DNA from: DASQDN01 sp035630195
GTDB lineage: Bacteria; Acidobacteriota; Terriglobia; Bryobacterales; Bryobacteraceae
DNA: 9,301 nucleotides
Assembly: GCA_035630195.1 (NCBI GenBank)
Contig: DASQLD010000233.1
Span: forward strand, 1-9,301
Direction of reading: 5' to 3'
Positions 1 to 7,248 of this stretch are shown here, one piece after another (the first letter of the stretch is position 1; every line of letters starts with the position of its first letter). The notes beneath the pieces are model-generated. The model worked only from the letters and a program-made list of their open reading frames with translations. It was not told where the DNA came from and ran no database searches. The position numbers were made by a program, and so were the translations under genes.

Positions 1-1
1 T

Positions 2-1054
2 CACGCGGACCTGAAAACATCCAATTGCGTTTCCTGTCACATGCCTCGCCGCCGAACCGAGGATGCCGTGCATGTGGTACTGACCGACCACAAAATACAG
101 CGCCGTCCACCGCCCGGCAACCTCCTCAGCCCGCTCCAGGAAGTTCAGCGGTCTGGGAGACCCGCGCTGTATTATCCGCAGACGCTACCGCCAAACGAAG
201 CAGATCTCTACACGGGCATCGCGCTTATCTCGGCAGCGAGCGATAGGAAACATGGAATCCACTTGATCGAAAGGCAGTCCGCACACGATCTACCGGCGCG
301 AGCCATAGCTGTCTTAGCGGAAGGCTATTTTGCTGAGAAGAAGTACAACGAAGCGATAATCGCCTTCGAGCGCGCGCTCAGCAAAGATCCTGGCCTATCG
401 AAAGCCCGGTATAACCTAGCCGAAGCGCTTGCGGCGGCGAGTCGGATCGATCAGGCGCGGGCCACGTTCGAACAAACGGGCGATATTCCCGAAGCCAAGT
501 ACGCTTTGGGCAATCTCCTGCGGCGCTCCGGGGACTTGGCCGGAGCCGTCCAGCAATACCGCAGGGCATTGGCGTTGCGCCAAACCTTCGTCGAAGCGCA
601 CACCAATCTCGGCAGCCTTTACGCGGATCAGGGCAAACTCGAGGAAGCCCGCGCATCGCTCGAAAAAGCTCTTCGAATCGATCCAGCGGCAGACGAAGCC
701 CATAACAACCTCGGCCGCGTGTATGGCGCGCAGGGAGCAATACCGAACGCGCTCAATCATCTGCGACGAGCCCTTTCGATCAACGTCGCCAATGTCACTG
801 CGCGGTACAATCTGGCCCGTGTTTATCAGGCGACAGACGCGATGCCGGCAGCAATCTCTGAATACCGGCGGGTGATCGCATTGCAGCCCGCGTTCGCGGA
901 GGCCCACGTCGGACTCGGACAGGCGCTCGGTGACATGAATCAACTCGATGGAGCGATCGCAGAATTCCGAGAAGCGCTTCGCCTGCAATCTGGCAATGCG
1001 GAAGCTCAGCGAAGTCTGGATTTAGCGCTGTCGATGAAGCGAGGCGCGCACTAA
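2..1054 (+). CDS. Multiheme cytochrome c / TPR protein, 5'-truncated by window edge
   Basis: The reading frame is open from base 2, so the ATG at 41 is internal rather than the start. Bases 26-40 encode CVSCH, a c-type heme attachment site, and the ATG follows directly. Next comes a stretch reading RRTEDAVHVVLTDH and then RRP, which closely matches the sequence after the last heme site of the downstream gene. After a linker there are about seven TPR units (roughly residues 100-333 of the 350 visible), with typical A-x-x-x-L-G-x-x-Y spacing and DP or QP turns. The protein is presumably exported, with the heme part acting in periplasmic electron transfer and the TPRs in protein contacts; this is inferred from the paralogue, since the signal peptide lies outside the window. 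The stop is 2 nt before the next ATG, so the two genes form an operon. Substrate and redox partners are unknown. Confidence 0.85.
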   Translation, partial: HADLKTSNCVSCHMPRRRTEDAVHVVLTDHKIQRRPPPGNLLSPLQEVQRSGRPALYYPQTLPPNEADLYTGIALISAASDRKHGIHLIERQSAHDLPARAIAVLAEGYFAEKKYNEAIIAFERALSKDPGLSKARYNLAEALAAASRIDQARATFEQTGDIPEAKYALGNLLRRSGDLAGAVQQYRRALALRQTFVEAHTNLGSLYADQGKLEEARASLEKALRIDPAADEAHNNLGRVYGAQGAIPNALNHLRRALSINVANVTARYNLARVYQATDAMPAAISEYRRVIALQPAFAEAHVGLGQALGDMNQLDGAIAEFREALRLQSGNAEAQRSLDLALSMKRGAH

Positions 1055-1056
1055 CA

Positions 1057-2694
1057 ATGCGATCGCTCGTGCTGCTGGCTTTCGGTCTGCAAGCGGCAGA
1101 GACCGGCTACATAGACCCGACCGCGTGCCGCCCGTGCCACACCGCTATCTTCGACAGCTATCAACGATCAGGAATGGGCCGGTCGTTCAGCAAAGTAACA
1201 TCCGTTCCACCGCTCAAAGAGTTTCGACATCAAGCATCGGAGCGGACTTACTCAATCGTGAAGCGCGGCGCAGAAAGCTTACTTCGACGCGAGCCCTTGG
1301 CCATCCAAAAGCGCATCGACTATGTCGTCGGTTCAGGCAATCACTCCAAAACATTCGTGCATCGCGATGAAGCGGGTCGTCTTCTTGAACTCCCTTTGAG
1401 CTGGTACGCCGAAGGCTCCGAATGGAACATGAGTCCGGGATATGACCGGCCGGACCATTCTGATTTTCGCCGTGAACTGACCGACTCCTGCCTCTTCTGC
1501 CACAATGGCTATCCATCGAATGCGAACGGCGGCTTGGCGCAAGGGATTGACTGCCAGCGCTGTCATGGCCCGGGCGAAGCCCACGCAAAACAAAAAGGCG
1601 CGATTGTCAATCCAGCCAAACTCAGTTACGAGCGTCAACTGGAAGTCTGCCTGCAATGTCATCTCGAATCCGCGAGCCGCACTCTCCCCGATTCGGTTCG
1701 TCGACCCGGCCGCACCTCATTTTCGTATCGACCCGGCGAGCCCCTCGGTGATTTCATTACCTACTACGAGTTCGAGAAATCGACGGCAGAGGATCGAATA
1801 ACCGTCAACGGCGCTGGCTACGGGATGATGAAATCGGCTTGCTTCCTGCAAAGCAAGGGCAGGTTGCAATGCGTCACGTGTCACGACCCGCATCGACCGG
1901 TGGCTCCGGCGTCACACTTCACCGAAGTCTGCCGCTCCTGCCACGCTCAGGCGCACGAAACTTCTACCAACGATTGCGCGCGGTGCCATATGCAAAAGCG
2001 CCGCACCGAAGACGCCGTACATGTAGTCATGACGGATCATCGAATTCGAAGGCGTCCTCTTTCGGGCGACTTACTCACCAAAGTCCCCGAGCGTCACGAT
2101 AGTGCGTCGGGGCCGGTCAAGCTGCTCTACCCACCGCGATTGCCGGACAATGCGGAGACGCGCCTTGCCCACGCCATGGCGCAGCGGGATAGTACTTTGT
2201 TGGCGCCTGCAATCGCCGAAGCTAAATCCATGCAAAGTGAGCCGTACTTCGCTCTTGGGGAGTCGCTCAAGCGCGAGGGCCGGATCGTGGATGCGATACG
2301 CGCCTACCGCGCCGCCGTAGATCGAGCGCCTGACGATCCAGCCGCCTATGTACCTATGGCAGAACTCATGGTAGGTAGCGGCGACGCGCGAAGCGCAATT
2401 ACTTCATTAGAACCCGCGCACAAACGGATGCCTCGTGACGTGAAACTCCTCAACTCACTAGCCATAGCCTATGTGCAGGAGAATCGAGTTGACGAAGCCT
2501 TTCAGCTTCTCTCGTCCGCCGTGAAGATTCAACCCGACGACCCAGTTTCGTGGCTGAACTTTGGAGTTTGTCAGGAGGCGAAAGGCGATCCACAGGGCGC
2601 CCTTGCTGCCTATCAGCGAAGCATCTCGCTACAGCCCGACCTCGCGAGGGCGCGCCAGTTCTTACAACGGCTAACTCAACGATCGATACGGTGA
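1057..2694 (+). CDS. Seven-heme cytochrome c (c554-like) fused to TPR repeats
   Basis: A 545-residue protein with seven CXXCH heme sites at residues 24, 145, 166, 198, 272, 292 and 307 (first Cys of each). A GRLQCVTCHDPH stretch resembles cytochrome c554-like multiheme families. About four TPRs follow (residues 395-529). The N-terminus (MRSLVLLAFGLQAAE) is a very short but plausible signal peptide, consistent with heme attachment in the periplasm. A conserved RRTEDAVHVVMTDH block links the last heme to the TPR part and could supply distal histidine ligands (inference). The start follows the paralogous gene by 2 nt. The only SD-like element is GAGG at 1041-1044, 12 nt upstream, so translation may be coupled to the preceding gene. 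The last 19 nt overlap the convergent regulator gene. The likely role is extracytoplasmic electron transfer; donor and acceptor cannot be told from sequence. Confidence 0.9.
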   Translation: MRSLVLLAFGLQAAETGYIDPTACRPCHTAIFDSYQRSGMGRSFSKVTSVPPLKEFRHQASERTYSIVKRGAESLLRREPLAIQKRIDYVVGSGNHSKTFVHRDEAGRLLELPLSWYAEGSEWNMSPGYDRPDHSDFRRELTDSCLFCHNGYPSNANGGLAQGIDCQRCHGPGEAHAKQKGAIVNPAKLSYERQLEVCLQCHLESASRTLPDSVRRPGRTSFSYRPGEPLGDFITYYEFEKSTAEDRITVNGAGYGMMKSACFLQSKGRLQCVTCHDPHRPVAPASHFTEVCRSCHAQAHETSTNDCARCHMQKRRTEDAVHVVMTDHRIRRRPLSGDLLTKVPERHDSASGPVKLLYPPRLPDNAETRLAHAMAQRDSTLLAPAIAEAKSMQSEPYFALGESLKREGRIVDAIRAYRAAVDRAPDDPAAYVPMAELMVGSGDARSAITSLEPAHKRMPRDVKLLNSLAIAYVQENRVDEAFQLLSSAVKIQPDDPVSWLNFGVCQEAKGDPQGALAAYQRSISLQPDLARARQFLQRLTQRSIR

Positions 2695-4007
2695 CACGCG
2701 ATCACTTCGAACGTGTTGGGCGTGCCGGCCATCGTCGATACGCGCAACAAGATTTCGAAATGCTGCGGTCCGCGCGAAGCATCGATATCGTGCGCCTTCA
2801 ATGTCCGCGCCAGCAGCTCAACGTTCGTGGCCAGATTGCCCGCTGCTTCTGTGGCTTCCGCGCTGGTTCCCGCCAACAGCATCACATTCCCTTGCTGACC
2901 CGGATTGCTTGCGAAAGCGAGGACTGCATATGCTTGGCCCGTTCCCCCGCCTTGCGCTGTAGGAAGATACCGGCTCTGTTCGCCCCGCAATGGCCGGCGG
3001 TTGACGACAATCTCCTGATTCGTAGCCACGTCATAGTCAAACTGAAAGTCCAACTTATCCGAGAACAAAGCCAACCACGGATTCGATCGCGGACTGCCGA
3101 GAAGAATGAAGTTATCGTCGGTCTTGAAGTCGAGCAATTGAAGCCCGCGAGCCGGGTGAGTCTTCACCCCATGCCCTGCCGTTGCGGCAAGCGATGAAAT
3201 ATGCAGGGCGATCGTCGAATCCACGAAAGCGACCTTCGTCCCTCGAAGCGCCGCAAGCATCTTCTGCGTTTCCGGCGTTAGTTTGGACCCTGTAGGCCAG
3301 TAGCGCCGGTTCGCGTAATCGGACAACGTCATTCGAAATCCCAGCAAGTGCTGTACAAGCGAGATATCGGGATCGCAGAAGACGATTCGCGTATTGTGTC
3401 CGGGCTGCAACAATGTAGCCCACGGTTGATACTTGGCAGGCGAGTACGACGAACCGCTGAGTCGATCTCCCCAAATCATGGCAGCGCCCACAACCGACAA
3501 GATCACTCCCGCAAAGATCGAGGCGCGTCGCGCAAGCGATCGGCGAGATTCTACGGGCGGTTCCGCCGACGGCAGCTCCGGTGGCGGATGCGGAACCTCG
3601 ATCGGAAGCGCCGGTCGTTCAATTGTTCGAAACTCCGGGATGTAGGATCCCGATGGCAGTTCGATGCGGACTGTATCGTCAGTTGCGGTCTCGGCATAAA
3701 ACTGGTGCAAACGACGGCGAAGGTCGCTTGCAGTGACACGGACGATCGCGTCTTCGCTCGTATCATACGAGGCCGGACGCCCGAACAGTTCGACACCCAA
3801 GACTCTTTCTTTGAGAGCTTCCACCTCTCCATGCAGGGCCTTATCGACAATGTACCGAAGGAACGCTTGACCGCGGCGGCTTCCTTTAAAGGCGGGACTC
3901 TCAACGATCGACTGGAGATGGCCGCGAACGGCCGCAGCGTTCGGCGGTAATGTTGCCGTCCTGGAAGGTGTCTCAATCTGTGTGACTTGTGTAGTTCTCC
4001 CTGGCAT
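2676..4007 (-). CDS. Membrane-anchored winged-helix (ToxR/CadC-like) regulator
   Basis: Counting from the ATG at 4007 gives 443 residues. Residues about 28-127 hold a domain with the layout of an OmpR-type winged helix: LKERVLGVELFGR, then DAIVRVTASDLRRRL as the likely recognition helix, then RIELPSGSYIPEF as the wing. A Pro/Glu-rich linker (130-158) and one hydrophobic segment after RRSLARR (161-180) follow, then about 260 residues expected outside the membrane. The positive-inside charge supports a cytoplasmic DNA-binding N-terminus. The outer domain is not one I can name. It includes FCDPDISLVQHLLGF, LLGSPRSNPW and a late VMLLAGTSAEAT stretch, which may be a ligand-sensing fold. An in-frame TTG at 4037 would add ten residues, but it sits inside an inverted repeat beside a promoter-like element, so ATG is preferred. 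The gene converges on and overlaps the cytochrome gene by 19 nt. Its targets are unknown. Confidence 0.78.
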   Translation of the reverse strand: MPGRTTQVTQIETPSRTATLPPNAAAVRGHLQSIVESPAFKGSRRGQAFLRYIVDKALHGEVEALKERVLGVELFGRPASYDTSEDAIVRVTASDLRRRLHQFYAETATDDTVRIELPSGSYIPEFRTIERPALPIEVPHPPPELPSAEPPVESRRSLARRASIFAGVILSVVGAAMIWGDRLSGSSYSPAKYQPWATLLQPGHNTRIVFCDPDISLVQHLLGFRMTLSDYANRRYWPTGSKLTPETQKMLAALRGTKVAFVDSTIALHISSLAATAGHGVKTHPARGLQLLDFKTDDNFILLGSPRSNPWLALFSDKLDFQFDYDVATNQEIVVNRRPLRGEQSRYLPTAQGGGTGQAYAVLAFASNPGQQGNVMLLAGTSAEATEAAGNLATNVELLARTLKAHDIDASRGPQHFEILLRVSTMAGTPNTFEVIACHRIDR

Positions 4008-4011
4008 TCGA

Positions 4012-4043
4012 AACTGCTTAGCAGGACTATAGCACAAGCAGTT
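4012..4043 (-). promoter_or_regulatory. Candidate extended -10 promoter inside an 8-bp inverted repeat
   Basis: Read on the minus strand, TGCTATAGT (4034-4026) matches an extended -10 (TGn plus TATAAT with one mismatch). The arms AACTGCTT (4043-4036) and AAGCAGTT (4019-4012) form a perfect 8-bp inverted repeat around it. A second, overlapping dyad CTGCT-A-AGCAG lies at 4024-4014. No -35 hexamer is evident. Transcription from here would begin about 10-12 nt before the regulator ATG at 4007. The arrangement suggests an operator over a promoter, possibly autoregulated. As RNA, the same repeat could form an 8-bp hairpin near the start codon. There is no U-run, so it does not look like a terminator for ada. 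Confidence 0.45.
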
Positions 4044-5122
4044 CTATGGGGCGCCTTCGCGTTCCAGCAGCGCACGCTTCCGTGCGACCCCCCAGCGGTA
4101 ACCTGACAATCCGCCATCGCTGCGCACGACTCGATGGCACGGGATGGCAACCGCAACAGCGTTTGCCCCGCACGCCTGCGCTACCGCACGCACGGACTTT
4201 GGAGACCCGATGTGCTCCGCTATGTCTGCGTAGGAAGCTCGCGACCCTGCTGGAATCTTCCGCAATGCCTGCCAGCCACGTTGTTGGAACGCAGTGCCAC
4301 GAACATCCAGCGGAAGATCCAATCCCGTTCGTGGAGCTTCGACAAAGCCTACGACTTTAGCGACCAGTCGCTCAAACTCAGCATCGCCGCCAATTAGATT
4401 TGCATCCGGAAATCGGTCCTGTAGATCCCGAGTCAACGCGTCTGGATCGTCTCCCAACAAAATGGCGCAGATTCCCCGGTCACTGGCAGCGACAAGTATT
4501 GAACCAAGGGAACATTCCCCCACGGCAAAACGTATTTCTGCTTGCAAACCGCCCGATCGGTAATCGGAAGGAGTCATGCCCAGCAATTCATTCGACTGCG
4601 CATAAAACCGTCCATTTGAGTTGTACCCGGCCTCATAAATCGCTTCGGTGATGGTGGCGCTCTGTCTCAGCTTCCTGCGCACTCGATCCGAGCGATGCGC
4701 CGCGCCATACTGTTTCGGTGTAACACCAGTCGCCGCTTTGAACAATCGATGAAAGTGAAACAAACTCAGTCCCGCGTGCTCCGCCAGTCGTTCCAGGCTC
4801 GGAGCTTCTTCTGATGTAGCCAGTAATCGGCAAGCATCGGCGATGATAGCCGCATGCTGCTCTGCCAAGGAGGGTTCGTCCGGCTTGCAGCGTTTGCACG
4901 GCCGGAACCCTGCCTTCTCGGCATCCGTGCGAGTCTCATAGAAGAGCACGTTCTCCGGTCGCGCCAGACGAGATGCGCACGACGGCCGGCAGTACACACC
5001 TGTAGTGACGACTGAATAATAGAACGTGCCGTCCCCCCCCGATCACGGGTAAGGACGGATAGCCATCGCACGTCATGCTCCGTAGCAGCCGCGCGCTTCG
5101 CAGATCCCATTGCTTTGTTCAT
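4044..5122 (-). CDS. ada: Ada methyltransferase/regulator, interrupted by a -1 frameshift
   Basis: Ada removes methyl groups from O6-methylguanine and DNA phosphotriesters and, once methylated, activates alkylation-repair genes. The start at 5122 has AAAGGA 5 nt upstream and opens with a DVRWLSVLTRD stretch like the Ada N-terminus. The frame is then lost in a run of eight G (5040-5033); the remainder, from DGTFYYSVVTTGVYCRPSC, continues in another frame to the stop at 4044. One extra G would give 359 residues, against 354 in E. coli Ada. In that restored numbering the zinc/acceptor cysteines are C45, C49, C76 and C79. An AraC-type HTH follows (EAPSLERLAEHAGLSLFHFHRLFKA), then the methyltransferase domain with PCHRV (acceptor C329). 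The longest single-frame ORF would begin at GTG 4997, which is the valine just before YCRPSC and so a poor start. The gene may be a fresh pseudogene, a phase-variable gene, or a sequencing error. The C-terminal methyltransferase domain itself is intact. Confidence 0.88.
5033..5040 (-). other. G8 homopolymer at the ada frameshift site
   Basis: Eight C on the plus strand (eight G in the ada sense) lie exactly where the two ada frames meet. Nine or six G would join the frames; nine gives the same spacing as E. coli Ada between its RD and DG residues. Runs of this kind are prone to slippage in replication, transcription and sequencing. Confidence 0.9.
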
Positions 5123-5177
5123 ATCATTCCTTTCGATACGAACTTACCAGCGATTTCTCACGCGAGAACTCTGGTTC

Positions 5178-5190
5178 TTGCTTTCTAATT
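5178..5190 (-). promoter_or_regulatory. Candidate Ada-binding site (Ada box) upstream of ada
   Basis: On the minus strand the sequence AATTAGAAAGCAA fits the AAT-N6-(G/C)CAA pattern described for Ada-activated promoters in E. coli, where the ada site reads AATTAAAGCGCAA. It ends 55 nt before the ada ATG at 5122. A weak -10-like TAAGTT at 5146-5141 would place the box near -50, a suitable position for class-I/II activation. It overlaps the pepA stop codon (TAG, 5187-5185), so part of the match is constrained by coding. Confidence 0.5.
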
Positions 5191-6645
5191 CCAGTTCAAG
5201 GCCAAATTAACAAAGGTCCGGACGGGAACGCCCGTAGGGCCCTTCGCCAGATACGGCTTCGGCTCGTCCAACCATGCCGTCCCCGCGATATCGAGGTGCA
5301 CCCATGGCTTATCTTCAACGAAATCCTGTAGAAATTTCGCGGCTGTGATTGCTCCACCCCAACGCCCGCCGATGTTTGGCAGATCGGCGAAAGCACTCCT
5401 CAAATATTCCTTATATTCGTCATCGAGAGGCATGTGCCACATGCTTTCGCCAACCGATTTTCCAGCCGCCATCACACGACCGAGAAACTCATCGTTATTC
5501 GTGAATGCTCCCACATGTACATGTCCCAGAGCCACAACAATAGCGCCCGTCAGCGTCGCGGCGTCCACCAGATGTGTACAACCCTGTCGCAGCGCGTATG
5601 TGATCGCGTCGATCAGAATCAAGCGCCCTTCCGCATCGGTGTTCAATACCTCCACGGTCTTACCCGCCAGCGAAGTCACGATATCGCCGGGCCGTTGCGC
5701 GCGTCCGCTGACCATGTTCTCCACCGTCGGCACGAATGCCGTAATGCGAACGTTTGGCTTAAGTTGGGCAATTGCGCGCATCGCTCCCAGCACCGCAGCG
5801 GCTCCGCCCATGTCGTACTTCATCTTTTCCATGCCGTCTGCAGGCTTGATGGAGACGCCGCCCGTATCGAACGTCACGCCTTTCCCAATCAGAGCTAAGT
5901 GGTCCGCGCTCGTCGAGTCGGCAGGAACGTACCGCAAAAGGATAAACGCCGGCGGATTGTCGCTCCCCTGCGAAACGCCAAGCAGCGCGCCCATTCCGAG
6001 TTCCCGTAGTTGCGCCTCATCCATCACTTCGCAGTCCAGTCCGAATTCCGCAGCCATCGTCTTGGCCCTGTCCGCCAATACGAGCGGCGTCAGGTGATTC
6101 GCAGGCTCATTCTCAAGCTCGCGGGCGAAATTCTGCGCTTCGCCAACGATTCGTCCACGCTCTGCCGCGGATGACAGCACACTCCCACCGTTTGCCGCGC
6201 AGACTGTGAACGAGGTGAGTCGTTTCTCAACTTTTTTAGGATCAGTTTTCAACTGATCAGGCTCGAAATCGCCCAGGATCGCCCCTTCCACCGCGGACTG
6301 CGCGAACTCCGGCTGCTCGATCCACAAGCAAATGCGTTTCAGGGCCTTGCACTTCAGCGTACGCACTGCCGTAGCAACAGCTTTTCGCATTTCAATTGCA
6401 TTGAATCGATCGCGCTTACCTGCGCCTGCAATCGCGAGGCGCTTTGCCTTCAATCCTGCCGGACGATGGAGTATCGATAGCTCGCAGGGCTTTCCCGTGA
6501 ACTCGCCCGACGTGAACAGCTCGGTTGCCCACCCGGCAACGGCCTGGTCGACCGTAGACGACACTTCGCCTTCAAACGCGAGGACCAGAACTACGTCCCC
6601 TTCTATGCCCGCCAGCGGGCCTTCCTGTGCTTTAATCTCGATCAT
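5185..6645 (-). CDS. pepA: Leucyl aminopeptidase (M17 family)
   Basis: A 486-residue cytosolic zinc/manganese aminopeptidase that removes N-terminal residues, mainly leucine, from peptides. The M17 catalytic C-terminal domain is complete. The metal ligands are K255 and D260 (in GKGVTFDTGG), D278 (in KYDMGGA), and D337 and E339 (in NTDAEGRL). The catalytic K267 and R341 are also present. Each equals the E. coli PepA position minus 15 (270, 275, 293, 352, 354, 282, 356), so the enzyme should be active. The N-terminal half (residues 1-150) is the more variable macro-like domain of the family. The ATG lies 3 nt after the smpB stop with only a weak purine-rich SD, which suggests co-transcription and translational coupling. 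Functionally, peptides released after SmpB-tagged proteins are degraded could be its substrates, but that link is inference. In E. coli PepA also binds DNA; whether it does here is unknown. Confidence 0.96.
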   Translation of the reverse strand: MIEIKAQEGPLAGIEGDVVLVLAFEGEVSSTVDQAVAGWATELFTSGEFTGKPCELSILHRPAGLKAKRLAIAGAGKRDRFNAIEMRKAVATAVRTLKCKALKRICLWIEQPEFAQSAVEGAILGDFEPDQLKTDPKKVEKRLTSFTVCAANGGSVLSSAAERGRIVGEAQNFARELENEPANHLTPLVLADRAKTMAAEFGLDCEVMDEAQLRELGMGALLGVSQGSDNPPAFILLRYVPADSTSADHLALIGKGVTFDTGGVSIKPADGMEKMKYDMGGAAAVLGAMRAIAQLKPNVRITAFVPTVENMVSGRAQRPGDIVTSLAGKTVEVLNTDAEGRLILIDAITYALRQGCTHLVDAATLTGAIVVALGHVHVGAFTNNDEFLGRVMAAGKSVGESMWHMPLDDEYKEYLRSAFADLPNIGGRWGGAITAAKFLQDFVEDKPWVHLDIAGTAWLDEPKPYLAKGPTGVPVRTFVNLALNWN

Positions 6646-6648
6646 AAG

Positions 6649-7134
6649 TTAATAGTCTCGACGGCGATTCAGTTCTTTTCGCGCCTCTTCGTTCGCCTCG
6701 CGTTCGCGTTCGGCGTCTCGCTTATCGTGCAGTTTTTTGCCCCGTGCAACCGCGATCTCCACTTTGATCCGGCCGTCTTTCAGGTAGAGCTTCGTGGGAA
6801 CAAGCGACAATCCCTTCTCTTTCACCTTGCCCCGGAGCTTGTCGATCTCCTGCCTATGAAGAAGCAATTTGCGTTTTCGCATCGGTTCGTGGTTCTCACG
6901 ATTCCCATGCGAATACTGGCTGATATGCGCGTTCAGTAGCCAAGCCTCGTCATCCTGGATATCGGCGTAGCTTTCCTTTAGCTGTACCTTGCCCGACTTG
7001 GCTGCCTTCACTTCGGTACCCGCCAACACAATCCCAGCCTCGTACTTCTCGATCAGATGGTAATTGTGGCCGGCCTGTCGATTGTCGCTCAGAACGCGGT
7101 TTCCGGAATCTTTCTGTTGCAAGTTTTGGCTCAA
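6649..7134 (-). CDS. smpB: SsrA-binding protein SmpB
   Basis: A 161-residue partner of tmRNA that brings it to ribosomes stalled on broken mRNAs (trans-translation). Family hallmarks are present in order: LSDNRQAGHNYHLIEKYEAGIVL, GTEVKAAKSGKVQLKESY, the NAHISQYSHGNRENHEP stretch, MRKRKLLLH, the LVPTKLYLKDGRIKVEIAVARGKK core, and a basic Lys/Arg/Glu-rich tail (HDKRDAEREREANEEARK) that reads the empty mRNA channel as a helix. The length is normal for the family. No ATG start fits. TTG at 7134 is chosen and gives about 14 residues before the conserved domain; TTG at 7122 is the alternative. No clear SD precedes either. The gene heads a leftward unit with pepA 3 nt downstream. The ssrA (tmRNA) gene itself is not in this window. 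Confidence 0.95.
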   Translation of the reverse strand: MSQNLQQKDSGNRVLSDNRQAGHNYHLIEKYEAGIVLAGTEVKAAKSGKVQLKESYADIQDDEAWLLNAHISQYSHGNRENHEPMRKRKLLLHRQEIDKLRGKVKEKGLSLVPTKLYLKDGRIKVEIAVARGKKLHDKRDAEREREANEEARKELNRRRDY

Positions 7135-7248
7135 CGAAGGGACGTGCCGGCGCGTCAGTAATCTATAGGCCGCCTTATTCCGGTAGCGCCGACGTGCGTA
7201 CCAACGGCCGTCTGTTCAATTTTAACATAAGGCTTCTAGCCGCTTAAC
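7135..7248 (+). promoter_or_regulatory. Divergent intergenic region between smpB and the secretin gene
   Basis: These 114 bp must hold the promoters of both divergent genes, but neither is clear. Possible -10 elements are TATAGA on the minus strand (7167-7162, toward smpB) and TAACAT on the plus strand (7223-7228, toward the secretin); no good -35 partners are seen. A 7-bp inverted repeat, GCCTTAT (7172-7178) and ATAAGGC (7227-7233), brackets the centre. GACGTGC occurs twice in direct orientation (7141-7147 and 7191-7197), 50 bp apart. No RNA gene or ORF is evident. Confidence 0.5.
7141..7156. repeat. 16-bp near-perfect palindrome upstream of smpB
   Basis: GACGTGCCGGCGCGTC is self-complementary except for one T/G pair (positions 5 and 12 of the element). 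It lies 6 nt upstream of the smpB TTG codon, where an SD would be expected. It could be a repressor-type operator or a GC-rich hairpin in the smpB leader that limits translation. Confidence 0.5.

Noticed and set aside
416..988. A 190-residue minus-strand ORF
   Set aside because: It is antisense to the TPR repeats of the first cytochrome gene. The repeating Ala/Leu/Glu codons of TPRs commonly leave the opposite frames open.
2691..2705. GTGA-N7-TCAC as a terminator for the cytochrome operon
   Set aside because: The stem is 4 bp with no U-run, and it lies inside the coding sequence of the convergent regulator.
3348..3950. A 200-residue plus-strand ORF
   Set aside because: It is antisense to the membrane regulator, Arg-rich and without motifs, as expected for a shadow frame.
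4044..4997. A 317-residue Ada starting at GTG 4997 as a complete gene
   Set aside because: The GTG is an internal valine of the N-terminal Ada domain, just before YCRPSC. The matching N-terminal sequence and a good SD lie upstream in another frame, so this ORF is only the part after the frameshift.
5165..5178. Inverted repeat AGAAC-TCTG-GTTCT between pepA and ada as a terminator
   Set aside because: The stem is only 5 bp and no U-run follows on either strand. It could be a minor operator element but cannot be supported.
5345..6097. A 250-residue plus-strand ORF
   Set aside because: It is antisense to pepA, whose catalytic residues all match the family. The translation is rich in Ser, Pro and Arg and has no recognisable domain.
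7135..7248. A tmRNA (ssrA) or other RNA gene beside smpB
   Set aside because: The gap is far too short for tmRNA, and there is no tRNA-like acceptor end or tag-encoding frame.
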